Shown: positions 49,238 through 57,912, counted from the first letter of the stretch. The stretch is DNA of 64,000 nt from Harenicola maris (GCA_018524345.1 JADQAZ010000001.1:372001-436000); one strand, 5' to 3'. Notes: generated by a model from the sequence alone, not told the origin. Made by a program: numbers and translations.

Positions 49238-50134
49238 CTAGGCGTCCAGGTGCACACCTTCGCGTTGCAGGCGTTCGCGCAACACTTCGATTTCTACGTC
49301 CAGATCCGATCGGTCGTCGATCATGAGTTTTTCGGTTTTGGTGGTGAAGTTCTGTTCCAGATCATCCAGCAGGGCCTCGTAATCGGCGCGGGCCTGTGCA
49401 TCGCCGTTGCGGGCGTAGATGTCTGCGAATTTGGCCGTCGCGTCGCGGGCGCCCTTGAGGTAGACGCCGAGGAACTTGCGCGCGGCGGTGAGGTCGCGGG
49501 GGTCTTCCTCGACTGTGCGGAACATGCGGCGGGCGGTAGTGGAGAATTGCTCCACCCGCGATTGCAACCCGCGGTCCTGTGCGCGTTTGATGGCATCGGC
49601 CATGGCGGCAAGGTGCCCCTCGGCCGCATCCACGGCGCGGGCGACGCGGTCCTGTTGGTGCAGGTCGATCCCCTCCATCCCCTTGTCTTTCATCGGGTCG
49701 AGGCCGAAGGCAAAGCCATGCAGCGCGGCGCCGAAGACGCCGAAGATCACGGGGTTGGCAAGGCTTTCGCCCGCATTCCAGCCTGCAAGCGCAAGGCCGA
49801 TGCCCCAGAGGGCAGAGCCGAAGATCTTGCGCGGCAGGGCAGGGCGGCGGGCGACCTTGCGGGCGTCATAGGCCTCGTGCGCCAGCACGCCCTCGCGGGT
49901 CATCCATGCGCCGAAGAGCAGGATGCCAAGGGCAATCAGCGATTTGGCGAGCCCCGCCGGACCCGACAGGAAAGCCACCACGATCAGGGGCATGGGCACG
50001 AGGAAGAGCGCATTGACGCGCCCGCCTGCCCGCGCGGCGCGCTTGCCGTGATAGGGGTGAAGCTGTGCGCCCTTGGTTTTGGGTGCCTCGGTTTCCCCGC
50101 CGGGAGAGAATTTGCCGCCGAACTTTTGCGCCAT
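49238..50134 (-). CDS. XpaC-like (5-bromo-4-chloroindolyl phosphate hydrolysis) protein
   Basis: A 298-residue XpaC-family protein. Two to four hydrophobic helices lie between about residues 40 and 135, then a helical, coiled-coil C-terminal half (KFADIYARNGDAQARADYEALLDDLEQNF). Despite the family name no phosphatase motif is visible. Its ATG overlaps the stop of the upstream microprotein gene by one base (TGATG), and TelA follows 30 bases on. Confidence 0.85.
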   Translation of the reverse strand: MAQKFGGKFSPGGETEAPKTKGAQLHPYHGKRAARAGGRVNALFLVPMPLIVVAFLSGPAGLAKSLIALGILLFGAWMTREGVLAHEAYDARKVARRPALPRKIFGSALWGIGLALAGWNAGESLANPVIFGVFGAALHGFAFGLDPMKDKGMEGIDLHQQDRVARAVDAAEGHLAAMADAIKRAQDRGLQSRVEQFSTTARRMFRTVEEDPRDLTAARKFLGVYLKGARDATAKFADIYARNGDAQARADYEALLDDLEQNFTTKTEKLMIDDRSDLDVEIEVLRERLQREGVHLDA

Positions 50135-50217
50135 CAGAAGGCCCCCGAAATGGTCACATAGACCGTCAGGAGGAGCAGCAGCGCATAGGCCAGTTTTTGC
50201 AAACCTGTATCCGTCAT
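50134..50217 (-). CDS. 27-residue membrane microprotein
   Basis: A tiny frame between terC and the xpaC-like gene. It encodes MTDTGLQKLAYALLLLLTV and then YVTISGAF: a short polar start and one hydrophobic helix. AAAGGA stands seven bases before the ATG, and the stop shares one base with the next start (TGATG), so translation is coupled. The signals make it a credible gene and probably a small partner of the XpaC/TelA/TerC proteins; function is inference. Confidence 0.7.
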   Translation of the reverse strand: MTDTGLQKLAYALLLLLTVYVTISGAF

Positions 50218-50260
50218 GGGCCGTTCCTTTGCTTGCGCACCGTTAGGGGCGTTATATCCG

Positions 50261-50280
50261 GTGGCCCCCGCAGGGGCCAC
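50261..50280. terminator. Hairpin after terC
   Basis: A perfect eight-base-pair stem GTGGCCCC/GGGGCCAC with a four-base loop between terC and the microprotein gene, without a U-run. It may attenuate rather than end the transcript. Confidence 0.4.
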
Positions 50281-50301
50281 ATTTACCTTGGCTTTGCGCC
50301 C

Positions 50302-51153
50302 TTAGTGGTGGGAATTGCTGCGCTCTGCCTTGGCTTCGGTGTTGAGTTTGCGCTGGTAGCCGGACTGCACGAATTCGACCACAACCAGCACCACGACAGA
50401 AAAGTAGAAGGTTGTTTTCGACATCGGCACGACTTCGTAGCCAAAGATTTTCAGCGCCAGTTTATGGGCCTCTTCGTGGGAGACACCGGTGCTTTCCAGC
50501 CCGTGAACCGCCGCTTGGCCAGCCTCGCCCAGAAGGACAACGCCGACGATCAGCAAGATAAACAGGCCCAGAACCTCATACATGCGGTTGGTTTCGAGGA
50601 ATTTGGTCACACCATCGGCCAGAAGGACCATGGCAAGGCCCGACAGGATGATCGCCGTGGCCAGAATGGGGAAGACATCGGTGATGGCGATGGCGGAGAG
50701 GACGGAATCAAAGCTGAAGATCAGGTTCATCACCACGATCATGGTGATCGCCTGAAACGCCGTTTTGGAGCGCCCGTCGCCCACATCGCTGTCGAGGTGT
50801 TCGATGCGCAGCATATGGCCGATCTCCTTGACCGCCGTATACATGATGAACACGCCGCCGATGACAAAGACGAGGGTGGCAAAGTTGACGCCGCCTTCGA
50901 GAATTCCCTCGAAATCGAGGATAAAGAAGGGTTCGGACATGGCATCAAGCAGTTGGATCATGACGAAAAGCAGGATCACCCGCAGGGCCACCGCGATCAG
51001 AATGCCCCAGAAACGCACCGCTTTTTGCTGTGCCACAGGGGCGCGCTGGCTTTCGATAGAGATATACAGAAGGTTGTCGAACCCCAGCACAGCCTGCAAA
51101 AAACACAGCATGATCAGGTTGCCCAGGTTCTCAAGAGTCAGCAAGTCGGCCAT
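50302..51153 (-). CDS. TerC-family membrane protein
   Basis: A 283-residue TerC-family protein with about seven to eight membrane helices. Conserved acidic motifs sit in the helices: VLGFDNLLYISI near residues 23-34 and FSFDSVLSAIAITD near 146-159. Related proteins act in tellurite resistance or metal (Mn2+) efflux during membrane-protein maturation. It is first in the leftward array terC, microprotein, xpaC, telA, DUF2927, SPFH, which suggests a metal- or envelope-linked stress task. Confidence 0.88.
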   Translation of the reverse strand: MADLLTLENLGNLIMLCFLQAVLGFDNLLYISIESQRAPVAQQKAVRFWGILIAVALRVILLFVMIQLLDAMSEPFFILDFEGILEGGVNFATLVFVIGGVFIMYTAVKEIGHMLRIEHLDSDVGDGRSKTAFQAITMIVVMNLIFSFDSVLSAIAITDVFPILATAIILSGLAMVLLADGVTKFLETNRMYEVLGLFILLIVGVVLLGEAGQAAVHGLESTGVSHEEAHKLALKIFGYEVVPMSKTTFYFSVVVLVVVEFVQSGYQRKLNTEAKAERSNSHH

Positions 51154-51251
51154 CGTTTCTCCGCCAGTGGTATGTTCACGTTAACGGCACAAAGCCATAA
51201 CCGCGCCCCTAGGGCAAGGTTGCGCAGGCGCAGAATTTCCCCCTTGGCCGG

Positions 51252-52034
51252 TTATTTCCGGCGTCGGACCGGCTTTTTCTTGGGCGGGGCGGGGGTGCCC
51301 TCTTTGTTGAGGCCAAGCTGATCGCGGATGACGCGGGATTTCAGCTCCTCGACCTCGCCCGCCTTCAGATCGCCCAGCTGGAAGGGGCCGTAGGAGATGC
51401 GGATCAGGCGGTTGACCTGCAGGCCGATGGCCTCCATCGCGCGGCGGATCTCGCGGTTGCGCCCCTCGCGCAGGGCGACAGAGGCCCATGCATTGGCGCC
51501 GGTCTGACGCTCCAGATCAACGATCATGGGCTGGAACCGCTCGCCGTCTACGGTGATGCCCTTGCGCAGGGGCTCGAAATCCTCGGGCTTGCAGCGGCCC
51601 TTGATACGCACGCGGTAGCGGCGCAGCCAGCCGGTGGAGGGGAGCTCCAGCCGGCGCTTGATCTCGCCGTCATTGGTCAGCAGCAAAAGCCCCTCGGAGG
51701 CGATATCAAGGCGGCCAACGGACATCACCCGCGGCATCTCGGGGGGCAGATTGGCAAAGACCGTGGCGCGGCCCTTTTCGTCGCGCTCCGAGGTCACAAG
51801 ACCCTCGGGCTTGTGATAGAGCCACAGGCGCAGGGGCTGGGCCTCGGCCACGGGATTGCCGTCAAAGGTGATCTTGTCGGCGGGGGTGACGTTCAGGGCG
51901 GGGCTGTCGATAAGCGCACCGTTGACGCCAATGCGTCCGGCGGCGATCAGGCGTTCGGCCTCGCGGCGGCTGGCAACGCCCGCGCGGGCAAGGACCTTGG
52001 CGATGCGTTCGCCGGATTTGGGTTCATCTGTCAT
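51252..52034 (-). CDS. rRNA pseudouridine synthase (RluB/RsuA family)
   Basis: A 260-residue enzyme that isomerises uridine in ribosomal RNA. An N-terminal S4 RNA-binding domain (RIAKVLARAGVASRREAERLI, residues 10-30) precedes the synthase domain with GRLDIASEGLLLLTNDG (catalytic D110) and REGRNREIRRAME. The lysine/arginine-rich tail (KKKPVRRRK) may add RNA contact. RluB (23S) is the best guess; RluE/F or RsuA-like specificity is possible. Starts at 52034 or 52046 are possible. It is divergent from tadA. Confidence 0.9.
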   Translation of the reverse strand: MTDEPKSGERIAKVLARAGVASRREAERLIAAGRIGVNGALIDSPALNVTPADKITFDGNPVAEAQPLRLWLYHKPEGLVTSERDEKGRATVFANLPPEMPRVMSVGRLDIASEGLLLLTNDGEIKRRLELPSTGWLRRYRVRIKGRCKPEDFEPLRKGITVDGERFQPMIVDLERQTGANAWASVALREGRNREIRRAMEAIGLQVNRLIRISYGPFQLGDLKAGEVEELKSRVIRDQLGLNKEGTPAPPKKKPVRRRK

Positions 52035-52098
52035 ACAAAGGGCCATAGCCTCCGCTCGCCCTCTTGCCAAGGCGCGGCGCGATGGGGCAGGGGAAGTT

Positions 52099-52548
52099 AT
52101 GGAATTCGACAGCCATATGGAGATCGCGCTGGAAGAGGCGCGCGCGGCCGCGATGCGCGGCGAGGTGCCGGTGGGCGCGGTGGTGGTTTCCGCCAATGGC
52201 GCGGTACTGTCGCGGGCGGGCAATCGCACCCGCGAGCTGAAGGACCCCACCGCCCATGCGGAGATCCTCGCGATCCGCGCCGCCTGCGCCGCCCTCGGGG
52301 CCGAGCGCCTGACGGGGGCCCGCCTCTACGTCACGCTGGAACCCTGCGCCATGTGCGCCGCCGCCATCGCCGCCGCGCGGATCGACAGGCTGTATTACGG
52401 CGCGAGCGACCCCAAATCCGGCGGCACGGCCCATGGCGCGCGGGTTTTCTCGCACCCGCAATGCCACCACGCGCCCGAGGTCTATGACGGAATCGCAGGG
52501 GCGGAGGCCGAGGCCCTGCTGACCGATTTCTTCCGGAAACGCCGCTAG
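52099..52548 (+). CDS. tadA: tRNA-specific adenosine deaminase
   Basis: Converts adenosine 34 to inosine in tRNA-Arg(ACG). The 149-residue protein has the zinc deaminase motifs HAE (residues 53-55) and PCAMC (C83 and C86), with the tRNA-binding pattern GAVVVSANGAVLSRAGN. The long open frame upstream overlaps the divergent pseudouridine-synthase gene and is not used. A copy of the dispersed repeat follows the stop. Confidence 0.93.
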   Translation: MEFDSHMEIALEEARAAAMRGEVPVGAVVVSANGAVLSRAGNRTRELKDPTAHAEILAIRAACAALGAERLTGARLYVTLEPCAMCAAAIAAARIDRLYYGASDPKSGGTAHGARVFSHPQCHHAPEVYDGIAGAEAEALLTDFFRKRR

Positions 52549-52558
52549 AGCGCGCCCT

Positions 52559-52596
52559 GTTTCTTATTGGCGGTAAATATCCCCGCCGGAGGCACA
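52559..52596. repeat. Dispersed intergenic repeat, fourth copy
   Basis: TTCTTATTGG, four bases, AAATATCCCCGCCGGAGGCA. Compared with the reverse of the copy at 2518-2551 it matches at 31 or more of 34 aligned positions with one inserted base. It stands between tadA and the ceramidase-like gene. Confidence 0.75.
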
Positions 52597-52667
52597 AAAT
52601 CTTTTTGGCGCTCCGCTGGCCACAGGCGCGGCTTGCGCTGCGGCGGGAATCGCGGTGATAAAACCCT

Positions 52668-53330
52668 ATGGACTGGTTTGAACAGGTGGATGCCTATTGC
52701 GAGCGGACGGACCCGAGCTATTGGTCGGAGCCGGTCAATGCGCTGACCAATGCGGCCTTCTTGATTGCGGCTTTCGTCATGTGGCGGCGGCTGGCGGGGG
52801 GCGGGCCGGTTCTGGCGCGGGTTTTGGTGGGGATTCTGGCTTTGATCGGGATTGGGTCCTATCTGTTTCACACCCATGCCACGGCTTGGGCCGGTCTGGC
52901 CGATACGGCGCCGATCGGGGTGTTTATCCTCGTCTACCTCTTTGCGGTTTGTCATCAGATGCTACGCCTGCCGTGGTGGGGGGCGGGTTTGGTGACGCTG
53001 GGCTTTGCGCCTTTTGCTTATGTAATGGTGCCGCTGCTGGACCGGATCCCCTTTCTGCGGATATCGGATTTTTACTGGACGGTGCCGATCCTGCTGGTTT
53101 TGTTTGCGCCATTGGTGGCGCGGCGCAGCCCTGCCTCGGCGCGGGGGCTGCTGATCGGGGCGGGGATATTGAGTGTTTCGATCACCCTGCGCTCGCTTGA
53201 CCTGATGCTTTGCGCGGCATGGCCTGCGGGCACGCATATGTTCTGGCATATCCTCAACGGGGTGATGCTTGGCTGGATGATTGAGGTTCTGCGCCGCGAT
53301 GCCCTTGCACCTGTGGCGGGCCAAAGCTAG
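52668..53330 (+). CDS. Alkaline-ceramidase-like membrane protein
   Basis: A 220-residue protein with about seven membrane helices. The catalytic pattern of the alkaline ceramidase (ACER/CREST) family is seen with the right spacing: S64, H68 and D79 in SYLFHTHATAWAGLADT, and H190 and H194 in HMFWH. The N-terminal CERTDPSYWSEPVNALTN is also family-like. Such enzymes are zinc hydrolases for ceramide or related amides; in bacteria the substrate is uncertain. It is the only gene of this kind here and precedes gatC. Confidence 0.8.
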   Translation: MDWFEQVDAYCERTDPSYWSEPVNALTNAAFLIAAFVMWRRLAGGGPVLARVLVGILALIGIGSYLFHTHATAWAGLADTAPIGVFILVYLFAVCHQMLRLPWWGAGLVTLGFAPFAYVMVPLLDRIPFLRISDFYWTVPILLVLFAPLVARRSPASARGLLIGAGILSVSITLRSLDLMLCAAWPAGTHMFWHILNGVMLGWMIEVLRRDALAPVAGQS

Positions 53331-53363
53331 GAAACGGCAAGCCCTTAGCCAAAGGAAATGCCC

Positions 53364-53651
53364 ATGTCGATTGACACCGAAACCGCCCGCCGCGTGGCGA
53401 AACTGGCCCGGATCGCCGTGCCGGAGGAAGAGTTGCCAGCGCTGGCTGGTGAATTTAACGCCATTCTGGGCTTTATCGAGCAATTGGGCGAGGTTGATGT
53501 CGAGGGGGTGGAGCCGATGGTTTCCGTCACGCCGCAGCGCCTGCCGCGCCGTGATGACGTTGTTACAGACGGGGACCAGCAGGCCCGCGTCTTGGCCAAT
53601 GCGCCCGATGCCCGCGAGGGGTTTTTCGCAGTTCCGAAGGTGGTTGAATAA
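53364..53651 (+). CDS. gatC: Asp/Glu-tRNA amidotransferase subunit C
   Basis: The small 95-residue subunit of the GatCAB complex that amidates Glu-tRNA(Gln) (and Asp-tRNA(Asn)). It has the family pattern [15 protein letters not shown] at the start and [12 protein letters not shown] at the end. Of two near ATGs, the second is used because AAAGGA at 53351-53356 is seven bases before it. The stop overlaps the gatA start (TAATG). GatB is not in the window. Confidence 0.93.
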   Translation: MSIDTETARRVAKLARIAVPEEELPALAGEFNAILGFIEQLGEVDVEGVEPMVSVTPQRLPRRDDVVTDGDQQARVLANAPDAREGFFAVPKVVE

Positions 53652-55135
53652 TGTCTTTGAATTCCCTGACCATTGCCGAGGCCCGCGCCAAGCTGCGTGC
53701 CAAGGAAATCACCGCGCCCGAATTGACCGAGGCTTGCCTGAGCGCCATTGAGGGCTCCGGTGCGATCAACGCCTTTGTGCACAAGACCGCCGATTTGGCC
53801 CGCGAACAGGCCGCCGCCGCCCAAGGGCGGATCGAGGCCGGGGATGCGCCGGATATGTGCGGCATCCCCATGGGGATCAAGGATCTGTTCTGCACCAAGG
53901 GGGTGCCCTCGCAGGCGGCCTCGGGCATTTTGAACGGGTTTACGCCGGAATATGAATCCACCATCAGCCAGAAGCTCTTTGATGCGGGCACGGTGATGCT
54001 GGGCAAGCTCAACATGGATGAGTTCGCCATGGGGTCGAGCAACGAGACCTCGGTTTACGGCAATGTGGTGAACCCTTGGCGCTCCAAGACCTCCAATGCC
54101 GATCTGACGCCGGGGGGCTCCTCTGGTGGGTCCTCTGCGGCTGTGGCGGCGGATCTGTGTTTGGCGGCAACGGGCACCGATACGGGCGGGTCGATCCGCC
54201 AGCCTGCGGCCCTGACGGGGACGGTGGGCCTGAAGCCGACTTACGGGCGCTGTTCGCGTTGGGGTGTGGTGGCCTTTGCCTCCTCGCTGGACCAAGCGGG
54301 GCCGATGACCAAGACCGTGCGCGATGCGGCCATTCTGGGCCGGGCCATGATGGGCCATGATGCCAAGGACAGCACCAGTGTGGATATGCCTGTGCCCGAT
54401 TTCGAGGCCATGCTGACCGGTGACATTCGCGGCCAGTCCATTGGTATTCCAAAGGAATACCGGATGGACGGGATGCCCGAGGATATCGCCAAGCTGTGGG
54501 CCGAGGGCGCGGATATGCTGCGTGATGCGGGGGCGAAGATCGTTGATATTTCCCTGCCGCATACGAAATATGCCCTGCCGGCCTATTACGTGATTGCCCC
54601 TGCGGAGGCCTCTTCCAACCTTGCGCGCTATGACGGGGTGCGCTTTGGCCACCGTGCGGCATTGGCGCAGGGCGACGGCATCACCGAGATGTATGAAAAG
54701 ACCCGCGCCGAGGGCTTTGGCCCCGAGGTCAAGCGCCGGATCATGATCGGGACCTATGTTTTGAGCGCCGGTTTCTATGACGCCTATTACAACCGTGCGC
54801 GCCGCGTGCGGACGCTGATCAAGAAGGACTTCGAGGATGTCTTTGCCCAAGGGATCGATGCGATCCTGACACCGGCAACGCCATCGGCGGCTTTCCCCCT
54901 TGGTCAGATGGCCGATGCCGATCCGGTCGAGATGTATTTGAACGATGTCTTCACCGTGACAGTGAACCTTGCCGGATTGCCGGGGGTGGCCTTGCCAACG
55001 GGGCTTGATGCCGAGGGGCTGCCGCTAGGGTTGCAGTTGATCGGCAAGCCTTGGGAAGAGGGGGCTTTGCTCAATACAGCACAAGTGCTTGAGGATGCCG
55101 CCGGATTTGTTTCCAAACCGGGCAAATGGTGGTAA
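53651..55135 (+). CDS. gatA: Asp/Glu-tRNA amidotransferase subunit A
   Basis: Glutaminase/amidase subunit that releases ammonia for GatB. The 494-residue protein shows the Ser-cisSer-Lys triad: K77 in [10 protein letters not shown], the cis-serine region [15 protein letters not shown] (near residues 150-165) and the nucleophile in [12 protein letters not shown] (near residue 179). It begins with the last base of gatC, so the subunits are made in step. The complex is needed because the bacterium relies on indirect Gln-tRNA formation. Confidence 0.96.
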   Translation: MSLNSLTIAEARAKLRAKEITAPELTEACLSAIEGSGAINAFVHKTADLAREQAAAAQGRIEAGDAPDMCGIPMGIKDLFCTKGVPSQAASGILNGFTPEYESTISQKLFDAGTVMLGKLNMDEFAMGSSNETSVYGNVVNPWRSKTSNADLTPGGSSGGSSAAVAADLCLAATGTDTGGSIRQPAALTGTVGLKPTYGRCSRWGVVAFASSLDQAGPMTKTVRDAAILGRAMMGHDAKDSTSVDMPVPDFEAMLTGDIRGQSIGIPKEYRMDGMPEDIAKLWAEGADMLRDAGAKIVDISLPHTKYALPAYYVIAPAEASSNLARYDGVRFGHRAALAQGDGITEMYEKTRAEGFGPEVKRRIMIGTYVLSAGFYDAYYNRARRVRTLIKKDFEDVFAQGIDAILTPATPSAAFPLGQMADADPVEMYLNDVFTVTVNLAGLPGVALPTGLDAEGLPLGLQLIGKPWEEGALLNTAQVLEDAAGFVSKPGKWW

Positions 55136-55171
55136 AACGCCGCAAAACTATAGATTGAGCAGGCAATCCCT

Positions 55172-55909
55172 ATGACCCGTATCTGGCTTTCGTTTTCCGC
55201 CGCCTTTGTTCTGGGGGCCTGTGCGGCCCCGCCTGTTCCCGACAGCGGGGCGGGCGTTGGGTTCAACGATTACGGCACCTATCAGAGCGCGCAGGCGCAG
55301 GCGCGGGCCGAGCGGGAGGCTGCCTTGTCGGGCACGACCACGGTGCAAACGCCGGGGTATCAGGAGCCGCTGTCCAGCACGGTTCCGAGCAATGGCGCCC
55401 CTTCGGCGGCAGAGATCAACGCGGCGCTGAACAATGGCCCCGCCTCGGATACGATCAGTGCGACGCCTGCGCCGATCACCACCTCGGCCACCGCCTCGGC
55501 GCCTGTGGCGACCAATGCGGCGGGGATTTCGCGCGAGCAGAATTTCGACGCCGTGTCCGATTTGCGCGGGATCGAGAGTGACGCGGCCCTGCGTCAGCAG
55601 CAGCAGGCGCAGTATCAGCAGGTCGCCCCCACGGCCCTGCCGACACGGCCGAGCGATACGGGGCCGAATCTGGCCAATTTTGCGTTGTCGACCACGAATG
55701 CCATGGGCGAGAAGATTTACCGCCGAGGCTTCACCACCGAGGCGCGGCACAATCGCAATTGTTCCAGTTACCCCTCGCCCTCCGAGGCGCAGGTGGCTTT
55801 CCTGAGCGAGGGCGGGCCGCAGCGCGATCGCAAGGGGCTTGACCCTGACGGGGACGGCTTTGCCTGTGCATGGGATCCGCGCCCCTTCCGGGCAGCAGCG
55901 CAGGGCTAG
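55172..55909 (+). CDS. Excalibur-domain lipoprotein
   Basis: A 245-residue exported protein. The signal has a lipobox VLGAC (cysteine near residue 17), so it should be anchored in an envelope membrane. Low-complexity Ala/Thr/Ser and Gln-rich regions fill the middle. The C-terminal 40 residues resemble an excalibur calcium-binding domain, with NCSSYPSPSEAQ and DPDGDGFACAWDP, where DxDxDG is an EF-hand-like loop. Its partner and role are unknown. Confidence 0.8.
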   Translation: MTRIWLSFSAAFVLGACAAPPVPDSGAGVGFNDYGTYQSAQAQARAEREAALSGTTTVQTPGYQEPLSSTVPSNGAPSAAEINAALNNGPASDTISATPAPITTSATASAPVATNAAGISREQNFDAVSDLRGIESDAALRQQQQAQYQQVAPTALPTRPSDTGPNLANFALSTTNAMGEKIYRRGFTTEARHNRNCSSYPSPSEAQVAFLSEGGPQRDRKGLDPDGDGFACAWDPRPFRAAAQG

Positions 55910-55925
55910 GCCGCCCGTGTTGGCC

Positions 55926-56618
55926 ATGCCGCCGGTCACGGCCCATCCATCGCAGAACTTTGGCCCGCGCCGTGGCGGCGCGGTGGTTGATATGATCGTG
56001 GTGCATTACACGGCCATGGCCGAGACCCGCGCCGTGATTGATTGGCTATGCAACGCCGAGGCCGAGGTGTCCGCCCATTATGTGATCTGCCCCGAGGGGC
56101 GGGTTTGGCAGCTGGTCGATGAGGCCATGCGGGCATGGCATGCGGGGGCCGGCCGTTGGGGCGCGCTGGAGGATGTGAATTCCCATTCCATCGGGATCGA
56201 GCTGGTCAATACCGGCGGGACACCCTTTGCGGAGCCGCAGATGGCGGCTTTGGAGGGGCTTTTGTCGGGGCTGAAGGCGCGGCACGGGGTGCCTGTGGAG
56301 CGGATCGTCGGCCATTCCTGTATCGCGCCGGGGCGCAAGATTGATCCGGGTGCGCGGTTTGACTGGCGGCGGCTGGCCCTGCGGGGGCTGGCGGTTTGGT
56401 CGGATGCTCAGGGTGCGGGGCCGGTGGATGCGGCCGAGATGGCTGCGGCGCTGGCCACCTTGGGCTATACCGCCGATGTGGCGCCGGAGGTGCTTTTGCA
56501 GGCCTTTCGCCTGCGGCACCGGCCATGGGGGCGCGGGGCGCTTTGCGCCGCCGATCTGGCGCGGGCGCGGGATCTGGCCGCGCGATACCCCGTTGACGCA
56601 GCCCCTTTGCTGGCCTAA
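55926..56618 (+). CDS. N-acetylmuramoyl-L-alanine amidase (AmpD-like)
   Basis: A 230-residue amidase_2 (zinc) enzyme acting on murein fragments. H27 in VHYTAMAE and H at GHSCIAPGRKIDPG (near residue 140) are expected zinc ligands; a helical C-terminal region resembles a peptidoglycan-binding domain. There is no signal peptide, which fits cytosolic AmpD recycling of anhydro-muropeptides. GTG at 55917 is an alternative start. It follows the excalibur gene closely and precedes rnpB. Confidence 0.85.
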   Translation: MPPVTAHPSQNFGPRRGGAVVDMIVVHYTAMAETRAVIDWLCNAEAEVSAHYVICPEGRVWQLVDEAMRAWHAGAGRWGALEDVNSHSIGIELVNTGGTPFAEPQMAALEGLLSGLKARHGVPVERIVGHSCIAPGRKIDPGARFDWRRLALRGLAVWSDAQGAGPVDAAEMAAALATLGYTADVAPEVLLQAFRLRHRPWGRGALCAADLARARDLAARYPVDAAPLLA

Positions 56619-56628
56619 TCGCGGCCTG

Positions 56629-57006
56629 TGCGGATGGCTGGATGACCGCCTTCGGGGATGCTTGCATCCTCTGGGAGGAAAGTCCGGACTCCATAAAGCA
56701 ACGGTGCCGGGTAACGCCCGGGCGGGGCAACCCGACGGAAAGCGCCACAGAGAACAGTCAGCCCCGCATGCGGGGTGAAGGTGAAACGGTGGGGTAAGAG
56801 CCCACCGCGGGGTTGGCAACAGCCCCGGCATGGCAAGCCCCACCGGGAGCAACGCCAAATAGGGACACCGCATGGGCCGCTTTAGCCTTGGTGTCCGGGT
56901 TGGCAGCTAGAGCGCGCCTCGTAAGGGGCCGCCCAGATGAATGGTCATCCATCTTTTGCCCTTTTTGGGGAAAAGGGGACAGAATCCGGCTTACAGGCCA
57001 TCCGCA
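56629..57006 (+). ncRNA. rnpB: RNase P RNA (bacterial type A)
   Basis: The catalytic RNA that trims tRNA precursors. The 5' universally conserved part GAGGAAAGTCCGGACTCC is at 56676-56693, and the 3' part ACAGAATCCGGCTTAC is near 56979-56994. The ends pair as helix P1: TGCGGATGGC (56629-56638) with GCCATCCGCA (56997-57006). Internal GAACAGTCAG and the P5-like GC stems fit type A. The limits are set by the P1 helix and are accurate to a few bases. Small protein frames within it are spurious. Confidence 0.93.
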
Positions 57007-57107
57007 CGCGACTTGCCTGTTGACACCGCTGCCCTGATCGCTAGAAGGCGGGCTTCAAGCTTACTCGGATGCCGCCAATTGGTGTCCCCCGCAACGGAGA
57101 TGTCCCA

Positions 57108-57275
57108 ATGGCGAAGCCAACCACGATCAAAATTCGGCTGAACTCGACCGCCGACACAGGCCATTTCTACGTGACCAAAAAGAACGCCCGAACCATGACT
57201 GAAAAAATGGTGGTCAAAAAGTATGACCCCGTGGCGCGTAAGCACGTGGAATATAAGGAAGGCAAGATCAAGTAA
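57108..57275 (+). CDS. rpmG: 50S ribosomal protein L33
   Basis: A 55-residue L33: [18 protein letters not shown] to KEGKIK. The zinc-binding cysteine pairs found in some L33 are absent, so this is the cysteine-free (C-) type, which works without zinc. The upstream frame of 13 codons is not homologous. A strong terminator follows. Confidence 0.95.
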   Translation: MAKPTTIKIRLNSTADTGHFYVTKKNARTMTEKMVVKKYDPVARKHVEYKEGKIK

Positions 57276-57297
57276 GATCGCCGCACCTTAGAGTTTC

Positions 57298-57330
57298 AAA
57301 AGGCCGCGCCCATGAGGGCGCGGCCTTTTT
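57298..57330 (+). terminator. Terminator after rpmG
   Basis: A perfect 14-base-pair stem (AAAAGGCCGCGCCC and complement) with a four-base loop and a U-run inside and after its right arm. It starts 22 bases past the rpmG stop. Confidence 0.85.
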
Positions 57331-57383
57331 CGTTTTGGAGATTCGGAATTTTATAATCCTGCATAAAGAAGGGGGCCCTGGAG

Positions 57384-57839
57384 ATGACCGAGGGATCGTT
57401 GGCTTGTCGTTTTTGTGAAATCGCAACGGGGAAGGGGGCGGCGCATATCGCTTGGCAGACCCGCGCCCTGACCGTCTTTGCCGATCATGCGCCGATCCGC
57501 CCGGGCCATGTGCAGATTATTCCGCGCGCCCATTACCCGTTTTTCGATGACCTGCCAGAGGCCTTGGCAGCGCAGATCATCACCCTTGGCCAGCGCATCG
57601 CGCGGGTGCAAAAGGCGATTTACGGGGTGAAGCGGGTGGGCTTTGTCTTCACCGGCCATGACGTGGCCCATTGCCACGCCCATGTGATTCCCCTGCACCG
57701 TGCCGATGACGTGACCTCGATGCGCTATTTCGAGGCGGAGGCCCTGCCGAAGGCGCAGCCGCGGGTTGTGGGGGCGGCGGAGCAAGCCGCCGCGGCGCGG
57801 GAGCTGGCCCATGCGCTGGCCTTGGAGGGCGTAGAGTAG
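57384..57839 (+). CDS. HIT-family protein (nucleotide hydrolase)
   Basis: A 151-residue histidine-triad protein. The catalytic triad is HCHAHVIPLH (near residues 96-105), after the usual CRFCEIATGKG start, whose two cysteines could hold zinc. HIT proteins split dinucleoside polyphosphates or nucleotide phosphoramidates. It ends 31 bases before a long palindrome and converges on the MFS pump. Confidence 0.88.
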   Translation: MTEGSLACRFCEIATGKGAAHIAWQTRALTVFADHAPIRPGHVQIIPRAHYPFFDDLPEALAAQIITLGQRIARVQKAIYGVKRVGFVFTGHDVAHCHAHVIPLHRADDVTSMRYFEAEALPKAQPRVVGAAEQAAAARELAHALALEGVE

Positions 57840-57870
57840 GGGCTTTGCCCCGTCTCTGTGCCCTCCGCCG

Positions 57871-57905
57871 GGGCGCGCCTTTTGAAGAATTCAAAAGGCG
57901 CGCCC
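57871..57905. terminator. Perfect 35-base palindrome at a convergent gene end
   Basis: GGGCGCGCCTTTTGAA, three bases, then its exact complement. The convergent HIT and MFS genes end on either side (57839 and 57913), so a two-way terminator is likely, with TTTT inside the stem as the weak part. Confidence 0.65.
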
Positions 57906-57912
57906 TTGGTCT

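Noticed and set aside
56629-57006. Short open frames inside the rnpB region
   Set aside because: They overlap the conserved RNase P RNA core, and none has protein-like composition or a ribosome site.
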